This document shows positions 17,809-26,553 of a stretch of 64,000 nucleotides of DNA, piece after piece. The position numbers were made by a program, and so were the translations under genes. Location: contig CAZURR010000002.1 in the NCBI GenBank assembly GCA_964622715.1, forward strand, positions 1-64,000, given 5' to 3'. How positions within the stretch are numbered: the stretch's first letter is position 1; every line of letters begins with the position of its first letter. The notes beneath the pieces are model-generated. The model had not been told where the DNA came from. It saw only the letters and a program-made list of their open reading frames with translations, and made no database searches. This DNA comes from Hyphomicrobium_A sp964622715 (GTDB taxonomy: Bacteria; Pseudomonadota; Alphaproteobacteria; Rhizobiales; Hyphomicrobiaceae).

Positions 17809-17982
17809 CGTATAGTAGAATTGCGGCAAGGAATGTCGTAGGCATCACAGTTACAATAGGACATGAGTACGGGTATTCTCGGGTTCGTTTGAAGTCATAT
17901 AGTCAGCAGCAATTAAAGTTCATAGCACTATTAAGAAGCACTCGGCTCCGGGTTGAAGCCATAGTTATCTACAGGAATTCAA

Positions 17983-18972
17983 GTGACCGCCATTAGCGAT
18001 CTCGACATCTTCGCACGCGTCGCACGCACCGGCAACATGTCAGCAGCCGGCCGCGAGATGGGGCTTTCGCCAGCCGTCGTCTCGAAACGTATCAGCCAGC
18101 TCGAGGACCGGCTTGGCACGCGCCTTTTCCAGCGCACGACACGTCACCTGACACTCACTGAGACGGGCGCGGGCTATTTCAAACGGGTTGTCGACATCCT
18201 GAGCCTTTGCGAGGAGGCGGAGGACTTCGTCAGCCGGCGCAATACGAAGCACCGTGGCCAGTTGAAGATCACGGCGCCTGCAACATTCACCAGGTTGCAT
18301 GTCGCGCCTCACCTCGACACGTTTCTTGCTCGTTATCCCGACATCGAATTCGACTTTAACCTGACCGACGAATTCGTCGACATCATCCGCGATGGCTTCG
18401 ACGTCGCTATACGAATTGGCGAGCTTGAAGATTCCTCGCTGGTTGCGCGCAAACTTGCACCCGACAAGCGGCTGCTATGCGCTGCGCCCTCCTACCTCGA
18501 GAAGTTCGGCACTCCAGAAAAATTGGCCGACCTCGATCGACACAATTGTATTTCCGCAGGCGCGCAGGAGGTTTGGCGAATCGAGGGCCCTGAGGGCGAC
18601 CGCCATGTCCGCACCAACGGCAACATCCGCTCAAATTCAGGTGAGGTCATTCGCGAGGCGTTGCTCTCAGGACTAGCGCTTGGCCTGCGCTCTATTTGGG
18701 AGGTTGGCGAAGAACTCAAGAGCGATGCTCTGAAGGTCGTGATGCCAGAATACCGAGGATCGTCAAACCAAGCAGTCTATGCGGTCTACCCTTCTCGCGA
18801 GTTCATGCCAGCAAGGGTCAACGTATTTATCGAGTTCCTATCAGAACTTTATGGACCCGAACCCTATTGGGACAATGCATTCAATTCGACCAATCCGCAG
18901 GCAAACCCTGATGCGGGTAAGGCAGTAAACAAAGGCATCGGCAAGGGGCCGAAGGCTGTTGCCGCCCGCTGA
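17983..18972 (+). CDS. LysR-family transcriptional regulator, likely of glcDEF
   Basis: A 329-residue LysR protein. The N-terminal helix-turn-helix (residues about 1-60) includes AAGREMGLSPAVVSKRISQL and LFQRTTRHLTLTETG. A substrate-binding domain follows from about residue 85 (LKITAPATFTRLHVAPHL, DGFDVAIRIGELEDSSLVAR). It begins with GTG at 17983 and is divergent from glcDEF, the classic arrangement for a LysR regulator of the neighbouring operon. The inducer is probably glycolate or a related acid, by inference only. The C-terminal tail beyond residue 300 is Gly/Lys-rich and not part of the fold. Confidence 0.88.
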   Translation: MTAISDLDIFARVARTGNMSAAGREMGLSPAVVSKRISQLEDRLGTRLFQRTTRHLTLTETGAGYFKRVVDILSLCEEAEDFVSRRNTKHRGQLKITAPATFTRLHVAPHLDTFLARYPDIEFDFNLTDEFVDIIRDGFDVAIRIGELEDSSLVARKLAPDKRLLCAAPSYLEKFGTPEKLADLDRHNCISAGAQEVWRIEGPEGDRHVRTNGNIRSNSGEVIREALLSGLALGLRSIWEVGEELKSDALKVVMPEYRGSSNQAVYAVYPSREFMPARVNVFIEFLSELYGPEPYWDNAFNSTNPQANPDAGKAVNKGIGKGPKAVAAR

Positions 18973-19085
18973 TCGATTTCGCCACCGCACCGTCTATCCG
19001 ACACATTTGAGCGTCATGAATCCGAGCTGACTTTATAGTTGGCGTCGCATTTGGTCATCTGGGCCGCCGGAAGGGGAGCGAGAGC

Positions 19086-19466
19086 ATGAAATGTACGCTA
19101 CGTCTCGCGATCTCGATTGCCGTGATCGCTGGCGCAACGCCCACTTGGGCGCAAGATGCGATCAAAGGCGCCATGGTGTTCAATCAGTGCCGGGCCTGCC
19201 ACGCGATCGGCCCTGGCGCGCGAAACAAGGCGGGGCCTGAGCTTAACGGAATAGTCGGGCGTAAAGCCGCCGCCGTCCCCGGTTTCAATTATTCGAAGGC
19301 GATGAAAAGCGCGGCCGCCAAGGGGCTGATCTGGAATGAGGCGAAACTGTCGGCGTACCTAGAATCGCCCGATACGTTCCTGCCCAACGGCGTTATGGCC
19401 TTCGCCGGTGTGAAGAACGAAGGCGACCTCAAGAATCTCATCGCATACTTGAAAACGCAGAACTAA
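19086..19466 (+). CDS. Class I cytochrome c (c2/c550-like)
   Basis: A 126-residue periplasmic c-type cytochrome. A signal peptide (residues 1-22, cleavage after TWA) precedes the mature protein. The haem motif CRACH is at residues 35-39 and Met104 in NGVMAFAGVK is the likely sixth ligand. The segment from GPELNGIVGRKAAAVPGFNY is typical of the mitochondrial/c2-like group. It would shuttle electrons between the bc1 complex and an oxidase. It is 113 bases downstream of the LysR gene on the same strand with its own ribosome site (GGGGAGCGAGAGC). Confidence 0.93.
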   Translation: MKCTLRLAISIAVIAGATPTWAQDAIKGAMVFNQCRACHAIGPGARNKAGPELNGIVGRKAAAVPGFNYSKAMKSAAAKGLIWNEAKLSAYLESPDTFLPNGVMAFAGVKNEGDLKNLIAYLKTQN

Positions 19467-19487
19467 CCAGGCGCGCCCGTAGGTCCG

Positions 19488-19709
19488 CTATCGGTTTTTC
19501 TTGATACAGCCCTGCATGCACTTGGTGAACTGCTCGTCGCACGACGGCGAGCCCTTGGTCGAGATTCTGCACTGATTGAACGTCGCCTGACATTGAGCAC
19601 CGCAGCTAGCAGCCGTGGCCGGCTTTGCAGCGAACTGACCCGCTCCTGCCAAGAGCACGGCACAAACAGCGGCTCTCACCAGTGACCAAGTTATTCTGCG
19701 ATAAACCAC
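19488..19709 (-). CDS. Small exported cysteine-rich protein
   Basis: I do not recognise a family. The 73-residue product has a clear signal peptide (SLVRAAVCAVLLAGAG, cleavage after ATA) and a mature part of about 42 residues. That part holds six cysteines in two halves (SCGAQCQATFNQC and SCDEQFTKCMQGC) and ends in KKNR. The spacing suggests a helical hairpin with disulfides. I place the start at the GTG at 19709 because GGGAGG precedes it; the longer open frame upstream is not signal-like. It converges on the cytochrome c gene, 21 bases away. Confidence 0.6.
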   Translation of the reverse strand: MVYRRITWSLVRAAVCAVLLAGAGQFAAKPATAASCGAQCQATFNQCRISTKGSPSCDEQFTKCMQGCIKKNR

Positions 19710-20005
19710 GTACCCAACCTCCCGTCGCCTGCAGGGACGTGAAGGGGCTTGCGTTCCTTTGAAGTGTACTTCCAACAAGTTAGGCCTCATCACCACCCGC
19801 TGATGCACTTAACCCGTCACCGAATGAACACAACCTGAACCGCAGCGCTAGAGCAAGTTCGATCTTGATGGAATCGCTCAGCCAACGCCCAGAAGGTCCC
19901 CGGCAAGAGCATGAATCTTGCTATAAATCAAAAGTGTAGAGACTGATTCATATGTCACCTGGAAACGCCAAGTGCGTCCAAGTGAAACGATCAGACTCGA
20001 GAGCT

Positions 20006-21388
20006 CTACAGCGCATACTCCTCAAAGACATGGTCGATATTCCCGCGCCATGGGCCTTCAAATCGCTCCAGCAGTTCATCTGCAAGAGTTCTTCCGCCGT
20101 CCACGACTTCATCCAGGACGTCGAGATGGACCGTCTCGTCCCTGCCCGCCGCGTTGAATTGGCGACGATCCCGCAAGCCTCTGCGCGCAATTTGCAACAC
20201 CTCACGGGCAATATCGTGAACGGTGGTCCCGCGAAATGGCGTGGCTAGCGCTAAGCGCGGCACGTCCGCCCGCAAGGTATCGCGTTCCTCGGCCGTCCAA
20301 TCTTTGACCAGCGTCCACGCCGCATCGAGTGCCTCGCCTTCATAAAGCAACCCGACCCAAAGTGCGGGAAGGGCACAGACGCGCTGCCATGGCCCTCCGT
20401 CGGCGCCACGCATCTCTAAGAAGCGCTTTAAGCGCACTTCGGGAAAGAGCGTTGTCAGATGGTCCGACCAATCATCGATCGTCGGCCTCTCGCCGGGCAG
20501 GTTGGCCAACCGCCCGTCCAGAAAGTCTTTGAAGGAGGCACCGGCAATGTCCACGTAGCGGCCGGCGCGATAGACGAAATACATTGGAACATCGAGCGCG
20601 TAGTCCGTGTAGCGCTCAAAACCCATGCCGGGCTCAAAAGCAAACGGCAGCATGCCGGTGCGGGCCGGATCCGTGTCGCGCCAGATCTCGCTGCGCAGCG
20701 ATTTAAAACCGTTAGGCCGTCCTTCGGTGAAGGGCGATGCTGCAAACAGCGCCGTCGCTATCGGCTGCAATGCAAGCGAAACGCGAAGTTTCTTGACCAT
20801 GTCGGCTTCATCCGAAAAGTCGACATTCACTTGAATGGTGGCGGTCCGATACATCATGTCGAGACCGCGCGTTCCGACCTCAGGCATGACGCGGGACATG
20901 ATCGCATAGCGATCCTTAGGCATGCGCGGCGTTTCAGCAAGCGTCCACTTGGGCGAAAATCCAAGACCAAGAAATCCGATGCTGAGCGCCTCGCCGACAT
21001 TGAGGATTTCGCGGAAATGTTCCCCGGCCTCCTGACACGTTTCGTGCAGCGTTCGCAGCGGGGCACCGGATAGCTCGAACTGCCCGCCCGGCTCCAGGCT
21101 TATGTTGCCCCCCAGTGCGCCATCTGGCCGCTTCAGAGCAATGATCCGCTCACCCTCGCGGATAGGTTCCCACCCATGGCGGTCGACCAGCGCCTCCATC
21201 AATGCGCAGATGCTGCGTTCGCCCTCGTAAGCCACCGGGGTCAGAGTCCCCGTGTGGAACGGGAACTTCTCGTGCTCGGTGCCAATCCGCCAGCTCTCCT
21301 TAGCCTTGCAACCCTCCGCGATCCAAGCCACGAGATCGTCTCGCGAGCGCACGATGAGGCTTGGTTTGTCTTCTTGACGTGTCGACAT
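20006..21388 (-). CDS. gshA: Glutamate-cysteine ligase, plant/alphaproteobacterial type
   Basis: A 460-residue ATP-dependent ligase making gamma-glutamylcysteine, the first step of glutathione synthesis. It belongs to the GCS2 group shared by plants and alphaproteobacteria. Visible signatures are RIGTEHEKFPF near residue 36, GGNISLEPGGQFELSG near residue 92, GFLGLGFSPKWTLAETPRMP, MYRTATIQVNVDFSDE and KRFLEMRGADGGPW. Length is normal. In related genomes it lies near rsmE, which is 0.9 kb upstream here on the same strand. Confidence 0.94.
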   Translation of the reverse strand: MSTRQEDKPSLIVRSRDDLVAWIAEGCKAKESWRIGTEHEKFPFHTGTLTPVAYEGERSICALMEALVDRHGWEPIREGERIIALKRPDGALGGNISLEPGGQFELSGAPLRTLHETCQEAGEHFREILNVGEALSIGFLGLGFSPKWTLAETPRMPKDRYAIMSRVMPEVGTRGLDMMYRTATIQVNVDFSDEADMVKKLRVSLALQPIATALFAASPFTEGRPNGFKSLRSEIWRDTDPARTGMLPFAFEPGMGFERYTDYALDVPMYFVYRAGRYVDIAGASFKDFLDGRLANLPGERPTIDDWSDHLTTLFPEVRLKRFLEMRGADGGPWQRVCALPALWVGLLYEGEALDAAWTLVKDWTAEERDTLRADVPRLALATPFRGTTVHDIAREVLQIARRGLRDRRQFNAAGRDETVHLDVLDEVVDGGRTLADELLERFEGPWRGNIDHVFEEYAL

Positions 21389-21793
21389 TCACAGCCTTTC
21401 GCGTTGGCCTGGAATTTGGATCCTGCAGATTTGGGGGTTTATGACGGCCTGCAAAAGGGAGAACAAGCCTCGATCCAGCCATCCTCAACCTGCGACCGGT
21501 AACACTTAGGCCAAGAAAGCAGCTGGGCCCGTTGGACAGAGTGCACGCTTCTTATGCCACAACGCAACGCATGACTTCCCGGCAATGGGCAGCATGAGGA
21601 ACTAAGCCCACCTAAAAAAAAGCCACAATGGCAGTCACGATCTCGGGGTACTGGCCTGCATCGGCCACTGGATTTCGCACTCGACGGCTTTTGCCATGCT
21701 GAGACGTTCGTCAAGTCGTAGAATTAGCGCGCGTTATGTGGGCGCTTGGTTATCTCTCGATTTCCGCAACTATTGCAACCTATGGAGAACGAC
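21389..21793. other. Intergenic region upstream of gshA
   Basis: About 405 bases between divergent gshA and the small exported protein gene. No gene, RNA or convincing terminator is visible. An A-rich tract (about 21612-21620) is the only notable compositional feature. Confidence 0.45.
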
Positions 21794-22138
21794 ATGAAGA
21801 CTATTCTGGCCGTCGCTGCCGCCTGCGGCCTTCTAGCTTGGCCGGCCTTCGCTGCGAGCCCAGCGGTCGAATCTGCCATCAAGGCCTTCGACAGCGTCGC
21901 CAGCGATCCTGACAAGCTCAAGACCTACTGCGAGATGAGCAAGACGATGGAGGACGCAGGCGATGAAGAGGACGAATCCAAGATCGACGCCATCGACAAG
22001 AAAATGGAAGGCTACATGAAGGCGCTTGGGTCCGATTTTGAGAATGCATTCGAGGCCGGCACCGACCTCGATCCCGATTCAGCAGACGGCAAGGCGTTCG
22101 ACAGCGCGCTCGACAGCCTGGACAATAAGTGCTCGTAA
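21794..22138 (+). CDS. Small acidic exported protein of unknown function
   Basis: A 114-residue product with a signal peptide (MKTILAVAAACGLLAWPAFA, cleavage before ASPAV). The mature domain is acidic and helical, rich in Asp and Glu (MEDAGDEEDESKIDAIDKKM, DLDPDSADGKAF). Two cysteines, in TYCEM and the C-terminal NKCS, could form a disulfide. The ATG at 21794 has GGAG eight bases upstream; an ATG at 21782 is in frame. I do not recognise a named family. It sits between gshA and rsmE on the opposite strand to both. Confidence 0.65.
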   Translation: MKTILAVAAACGLLAWPAFAASPAVESAIKAFDSVASDPDKLKTYCEMSKTMEDAGDEEDESKIDAIDKKMEGYMKALGSDFENAFEAGTDLDPDSADGKAFDSALDSLDNKCS

Positions 22139-22276
22139 CGTTCCTCAAAGCCGGCACGGACGAGCGCGAGAATGAGCAAGCATCGCGTCGAGGTGCGGAT
22201 ATCTTGGCTCGTTCGGATAAGTTATGCCGCCTGTGCGGCATAATTTTCGTGCTAGTGGTTCGCGTCGACTAGACCA

Positions 22277-23017
22277 TTAGCGCCAATCACCGACAACGGC
22301 GTTGACAAGTGCCAGAGCCGCAACTGCCGCTGTATCTGCGCGCATAATGCGTGGCCCGAGTGAGATGGACAGCGTGAATGCATGTTGATGCAGCATCGCG
22401 CGTTCGTCGCGATCAAACCCACCTTCGGGTCCAATCAGAACGGCGAGCGGTCCAGGCGCAAGACTGGCAAGCGCCGTGATCGGGCTCGCAACCTGCGCCG
22501 ACTCGTCACAATAGATAAGGCGCCGTGATGCATTCCAAGAATCAAGCATGGCAACGAGTTGCATTGGTTCAGCAATTTCCGGCACCCACAGAACTCTGCA
22601 CTGCTCTGCTGCCTCAATGGCATTGGCCCTCATGCGCGCAACGTTCACCCGCGCGGCCATCGTCCGCCGGGTCAACACAGGCTGCAACCGTGCAGCCCCC
22701 ATCTCGGTCGCTTTCTGCACCATGTAATCGAGACGCGCGCGCTTCAGCGGTGCAAAAAGGTAGTGAATGTCAGGGGCGCCCTGCTGCGAGCGCATCATCT
22801 CAAGACATTCCAAAGCGCAGCGGCGCTTGCCAACTTCTGCAAGCCGAGCACGCCATTCGCCATCACGCCCATTGAAGATAAGGATTTCGTCGTCGAGGCC
22901 GAGCCTCATGACGTTGAGCAAATAGTTCGCCTGCTCGGCGGTGCAGGCAATGGATGCACGCTCAGCCAGTGCTGCCTCCACAAAGAGGCGGGGACGGTGA
23001 TAATCGCTTCCTGACAT
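22277..23017 (-). CDS. rsmE: 16S rRNA (uracil(1498)-N(3))-methyltransferase
   Basis: A 246-residue SPOUT-class methyltransferase that modifies U1498 of 16S rRNA. The N-terminal PUA-like region runs from RPRLFVEAAL. The SPOUT knot region includes LAVLIGPEGGFDRDERAML and the C-terminal SLGPRIMRADTAAVAALAL, both family hallmarks. The ATG at 23017 (MSGSDYHRPRLF) has GAGGG just upstream, so the longer frame beginning at 23050 is not used. It is divergent from ubiA. Confidence 0.94.
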   Translation of the reverse strand: MSGSDYHRPRLFVEAALAERASIACTAEQANYLLNVMRLGLDDEILIFNGRDGEWRARLAEVGKRRCALECLEMMRSQQGAPDIHYLFAPLKRARLDYMVQKATEMGAARLQPVLTRRTMAARVNVARMRANAIEAAEQCRVLWVPEIAEPMQLVAMLDSWNASRRLIYCDESAQVASPITALASLAPGPLAVLIGPEGGFDRDERAMLHQHAFTLSISLGPRIMRADTAAVAALALVNAVVGDWR

Positions 23018-23155
23018 GCGCCCTCTTAGCCGATGACGCGCGCGGCGCAAACGCGGGCACTCAATTCGCTAGGAGCCCTCCACCGCAAAGGGCGATTGCC
23101 GCGCATGCGATCGGAGGCTAGTGTCGGGCGTATCAGCGCACCTCCCAAACCCAAT

Positions 23156-24121
23156 ATGCCCCAAGACCCAACGCCATCTGAGCGCCCGCCTCGCGTTGCC
23201 GACGCGCCACCCGACAACTGGGTGGACCGGTATGCGCCCGAATATGCCCGGCCATACTTGCGGCTCGCGAGGCTTGACCGGCCCATCGGTGTGTGGCTCC
23301 TGTTGCTGCCGTGCTGGTGGGGAGTGGGACTGGCTGAGGATTCGCTCGGTTGCCCCTACCCGAACCTCTGGCTCTTAGTGCTGTTCGCCATCGGCGCGCT
23401 AGTCATGCGGGCGGGGGGCTGCGCCTACAACGACTACGTCGATCGCGACTACGACGCCAAGGTCGCGCGCACAGCAAGCCGTCCCATCCCGTCGGGGCAG
23501 ATTACGCCGGGCGCAGCACTGGCCTTTGCCGCAATCTGCTCATTTGCCGGACTCATAGTGCTGCTGCAGTTTAACGCCTTCACAATCCGTTTGGGCGTGG
23601 CTTCCCTAATCCTCGTTGCGGTCTATCCATTTCTGAAGCGCTACACCTATTGGCCTCAGATCGCGCTTGGCCTCGCCTTCAACTGGGGTGCGCTAGTCGG
23701 CTGGAGTGCGGTCACAGACGGAATGTCCCTGCCGTCCATCCTGCTTTATTGCGGATCGGTTCTCTGGACGATCGGATACGACACAATCTATGCCCATCAG
23801 GACAAAGAGGACGACCTCGTGCTCGGACTCAAGTCAACGGCCATAAGGTTCGGCACCAATACGATCAGCTGGGTTGGTGGTCTTTATGCGGGCGCGGCGC
23901 TACTTTGGTTTTTGGCGGGGCTATTTGCGGGGACCCACTTAATCTACTTCACTGCTGTTCTTCTGGTATCAGCGCAACTAGCTTGGCAGATTACAACGCT
24001 CGACGTCACGGACGCGCAGAACTGTCTGGCGCGTTTCCGTTCCAATCGCGATGTTGGCTTGGTGATTTTCCTTGGTCTCGTCGCCGACATGGGCCTGTTC
24101 TGGCTCATGGGGTCGAGTTAA
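23156..24121 (+). CDS. ubiA: 4-hydroxybenzoate polyprenyltransferase
   Basis: A 321-residue integral membrane prenyltransferase that attaches the polyprenyl tail to 4-hydroxybenzoate in ubiquinone synthesis. The first Asp-rich motif is NDYVDRDYDAKVARTASRP and the second is YDTIYAHQDKEDD. About eight hydrophobic helices are visible, from IGVWLLLLPCWWG to the terminal LVADMGLFWLMG. The ATG at 23156 (MPQDPTPSE) is the likely start; upstream in-frame residues are not family-like and no strong ribosome site is visible. Confidence 0.94.
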   Translation: MPQDPTPSERPPRVADAPPDNWVDRYAPEYARPYLRLARLDRPIGVWLLLLPCWWGVGLAEDSLGCPYPNLWLLVLFAIGALVMRAGGCAYNDYVDRDYDAKVARTASRPIPSGQITPGAALAFAAICSFAGLIVLLQFNAFTIRLGVASLILVAVYPFLKRYTYWPQIALGLAFNWGALVGWSAVTDGMSLPSILLYCGSVLWTIGYDTIYAHQDKEDDLVLGLKSTAIRFGTNTISWVGGLYAGAALLWFLAGLFAGTHLIYFTAVLLVSAQLAWQITTLDVTDAQNCLARFRSNRDVGLVIFLGLVADMGLFWLMGSS

Positions 24122-24460
24122 GGCAACGTGATCGCTCATCCAAAGCCCGCATTGAGATTGTGCAGCCGATTTTGGAGCGCGGATGTGATTTCGGCTCGGA
24201 CCCGCCTTTGGGCGGATCGAGGCCGTTTAACGTGACGCCTTTCGATAGACTCCCAAGCTGCCGCTTAGTGCGACCATTTTTGTTAAAATGCCACAGGAAG
24301 CTTCCTCACCGCTTAAGAGATAGCGTAAATTCCGCGTAACCCAGCGGCCCGTTTTGGCGCTCACGCACCTCTTTGGACGCAGTCTGGTGGGCTTGCACGT
24401 ATCTTGCTGCTCGGGCAAGACATGCCAGAAGCCGACGCGAATCTCGAGGACTTGCCCCCA
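24122..24460. other. Intergenic region between ubiA and the DUF4170 gene
   Basis: About 300-340 bases, depending on the DUF4170 start. Nothing gene-like is supported. A small hairpin (CCGCC at 24202-24206 with GGCGG at 24211-24215) has no U tract. The stretch near 24285-24295 is T/A-rich and may belong to the promoter of the downstream envelope genes. Confidence 0.4.
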
Positions 24461-24727
24461 ATGTGTAGCCCAAAGAAGGCCCCGAAACAGCTTTTGCACC
24501 TTGTTTTCGGCGGCGAGTTGTCGTCGCTAGAGGGTATAGATTTCCGCGACCTCAACCACCTCGACATCGTTGGCATCTACCCTAACTACGCCGAAGCCTA
24601 CGCTGCCTGGAAGGCGGCGGCGCACCGCACCGTCGACAACGCCTTGATGAGGTACTTTATCGTCCATATGCACCGCCTCTTGGACCCGGAACACCCCTCA
24701 GCAGACGACACCAAGGCGCAATCGTGA
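24461..24727 (+). CDS. DUF4170 family protein
   Basis: A small protein of about 88 residues matching DUF4170: KQLLHLVFGGELSSLEG, then LDIVGIYPNYAEAYAAWKA, then MRYFIVHMHRLLDPEHP. The family is largely alphaproteobacterial and has no known role, but its gene is commonly near Kdo/lipid A genes, as here. The ATG at 24461 fits family length; an in-frame ATG at 24422 would add 13 residues. The stop overlaps the GTG start of the ABC transporter by four bases, so the two are translationally coupled. Confidence 0.8.
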   Translation: MCSPKKAPKQLLHLVFGGELSSLEGIDFRDLNHLDIVGIYPNYAEAYAAWKAAAHRTVDNALMRYFIVHMHRLLDPEHPSADDTKAQS

Positions 24728-26544
24728 AAACAGATCCGATCACGGGCGAAACATTTGCGCCTAAGAAGCTCAAGCTTGATGAGCGCTCACGAGGGCTGCT
24801 GGAACGTTTCTGCCGCGAGTGGGTGCTGCCACGATGGCGCGAGCTGATCGCCGCATTAATTTATACTGGCCTGCTCGCTGCCGCGACGGGCACCTACCCC
24901 ATGATTATCAAGCTCTCGTTCGATACGCTCATGAAGGGCAACACCTGGGTCCTGCCTTATGTGCTCGGCGCTATCGTTGGCATGACGGCGCTGCGCAGCC
25001 TCTTTCTCTACGTGCAAACGGTCAAGACCAGTCGCGTCGTCATGCGGCTAACGACCGACATTCAAAAACGCGCCTTCACATACTTGATCAATTCCGATCT
25101 CGCCCGGTTGACACGGGACACGCCCGGCCGTCTCGTCTCGCGCCTGACCAACGACGTCACCTTCATCCAGCAGGCCGCCCAGGCCGCGCTGAATACCGCT
25201 GTACGCGACTCGCTTATGGTGGTCGCGCTTGTCGCATCCATGTTTTATCTAGATTGGGTCATGTCGCTGATCGTGATTTTCGTGTATCCCATCGCCGCAC
25301 TGCCCGTCGCCGCGATCAGCCGCCAACTTCGGCGCGTGGCCAAACGTACGCAGAGTCAGCTGGGCGATATGACGTCGCTGCTGACCGAAAAACTTTCGAG
25401 CGCTCGCCTCATCAAATCGTTCCAGTTGGAGGGTTATGCCGCGGACCGCCTCAACGAAAGTTTTGAGCAGGTGTTCCAGCTGCGCATGAAGGCGGTACGC
25501 AGCCGCGCGCGCATCGACCCCGTACTCGAAGCCCTTGGTGGTCTAGCAGTTGCTGGAGTCATCGCATTTGCGTACTGGCGGATTGCCAACGGCATCTCTA
25601 CGGTCGGCGATTTCATGGGGTTTGTGACTGCGTTGCTCATGGCAGCCCAGCCCATTCGGGCGCTAGGATCGTTGTCGGGACGTATCAACGAGGGGTTGGC
25701 AGGCGTCGAAAGCTTCTATGCCCTCATCGACGAAAAACCTCGGATCGTCGATCGCCCTGGCGCCAAGCCGCTCGTCATCACGGATGGCACTATCGAGTTT
25801 GAGAACGTGTCGTTCAGCTATGAGAGTGCCGAAGGCGCGTTGGCGATCTCGCAGGTCTCGCTTAAGGTTCCCGGTGGTAAAACTGTGGCCCTTGTCGGAC
25901 GCTCTGGCGCCGGCAAATCAACGGTGCTCAATCTCGTCCCGCGCCTTTTCGATTTGGGGGAGGGTCGAATCACCATTGATGGCCAGGACGTGTGCGACGT
26001 CACGCTGACATCGCTGCGCGACGCCATCTCTATCGTCTCGCAGGACGTCACACTGTTCGACGATACGATAAGCGCCAATATTGCGCTTGGGCGCCTTAAC
26101 GCACCCGACTCGGCCATCATAGCCGCTGCTAAGGCTGCGGCCGCCCATGATTTCATCACGGCCCAGCCCGACGGCTATGCCACTATGATCGGCGATCGCG
26201 GCCTGCGGCTGTCCGGCGGCCAGCGCCAGCGGCTCGCGCTTGCCCGCGCGATCTTAAAGGATGCGCCCATCCTGCTGCTCGATGAAGCAACAAGTGCACT
26301 CGATACTGAGTCGGAAAGGCTCGTTCAGGAGGCTCTCGCCAAGTTCACCAAAAACCGCACAACACTCGTGATCGCGCACAGGCTGTCGACCGTGCAAAAT
26401 GCGGATCTTATTTGCGTGATGGATGGGGGGACGATTGTGGAGACAGGCTCGCATCGCGAGCTTCTGGCGGAAGGCGGCCATTACGCGCGGCTTGTGCACT
26501 CCCAGGCACTTATCGATGCCAGTGCCCATTCAACCGCAACGTAA
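24724..26544 (+). CDS. ABC transporter with fused permease and ATPase (MsbA-like)
   Basis: A 606-residue half-transporter that would act as a homodimer. The N-terminal membrane domain (about residues 35-330) has six hydrophobic spans. The ATPase domain has Walker A GRSGAGKST near residue 397, signature LSGGQRQRLALARA, Walker B ILLLDEATSALD and the switch AHRLST. Its place directly after DUF4170 and before the acyltransferase-Kdo transferase and lpxK genes suggests it flips lipid A-core like MsbA. It starts with GTG overlapping the DUF4170 stop. A lipid or drug exporter cannot be excluded from sequence alone. Confidence 0.85.
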   Translation: MKTDPITGETFAPKKLKLDERSRGLLERFCREWVLPRWRELIAALIYTGLLAAATGTYPMIIKLSFDTLMKGNTWVLPYVLGAIVGMTALRSLFLYVQTVKTSRVVMRLTTDIQKRAFTYLINSDLARLTRDTPGRLVSRLTNDVTFIQQAAQAALNTAVRDSLMVVALVASMFYLDWVMSLIVIFVYPIAALPVAAISRQLRRVAKRTQSQLGDMTSLLTEKLSSARLIKSFQLEGYAADRLNESFEQVFQLRMKAVRSRARIDPVLEALGGLAVAGVIAFAYWRIANGISTVGDFMGFVTALLMAAQPIRALGSLSGRINEGLAGVESFYALIDEKPRIVDRPGAKPLVITDGTIEFENVSFSYESAEGALAISQVSLKVPGGKTVALVGRSGAGKSTVLNLVPRLFDLGEGRITIDGQDVCDVTLTSLRDAISIVSQDVTLFDDTISANIALGRLNAPDSAIIAAAKAAAAHDFITAQPDGYATMIGDRGLRLSGGQRQRLALARAILKDAPILLLDEATSALDTESERLVQEALAKFTKNRTTLVIAHRLSTVQNADLICVMDGGTIVETGSHRELLAEGGHYARLVHSQALIDASAHSTAT

Positions 26545-26553
26545 GCTGTGCGC

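Noticed and set aside
23650..24339. Plus-strand frame overlapping the end of ubiA and the following spacer
   Set aside because: It is out of frame within ubiA and its extension into the spacer shows no recognisable protein.
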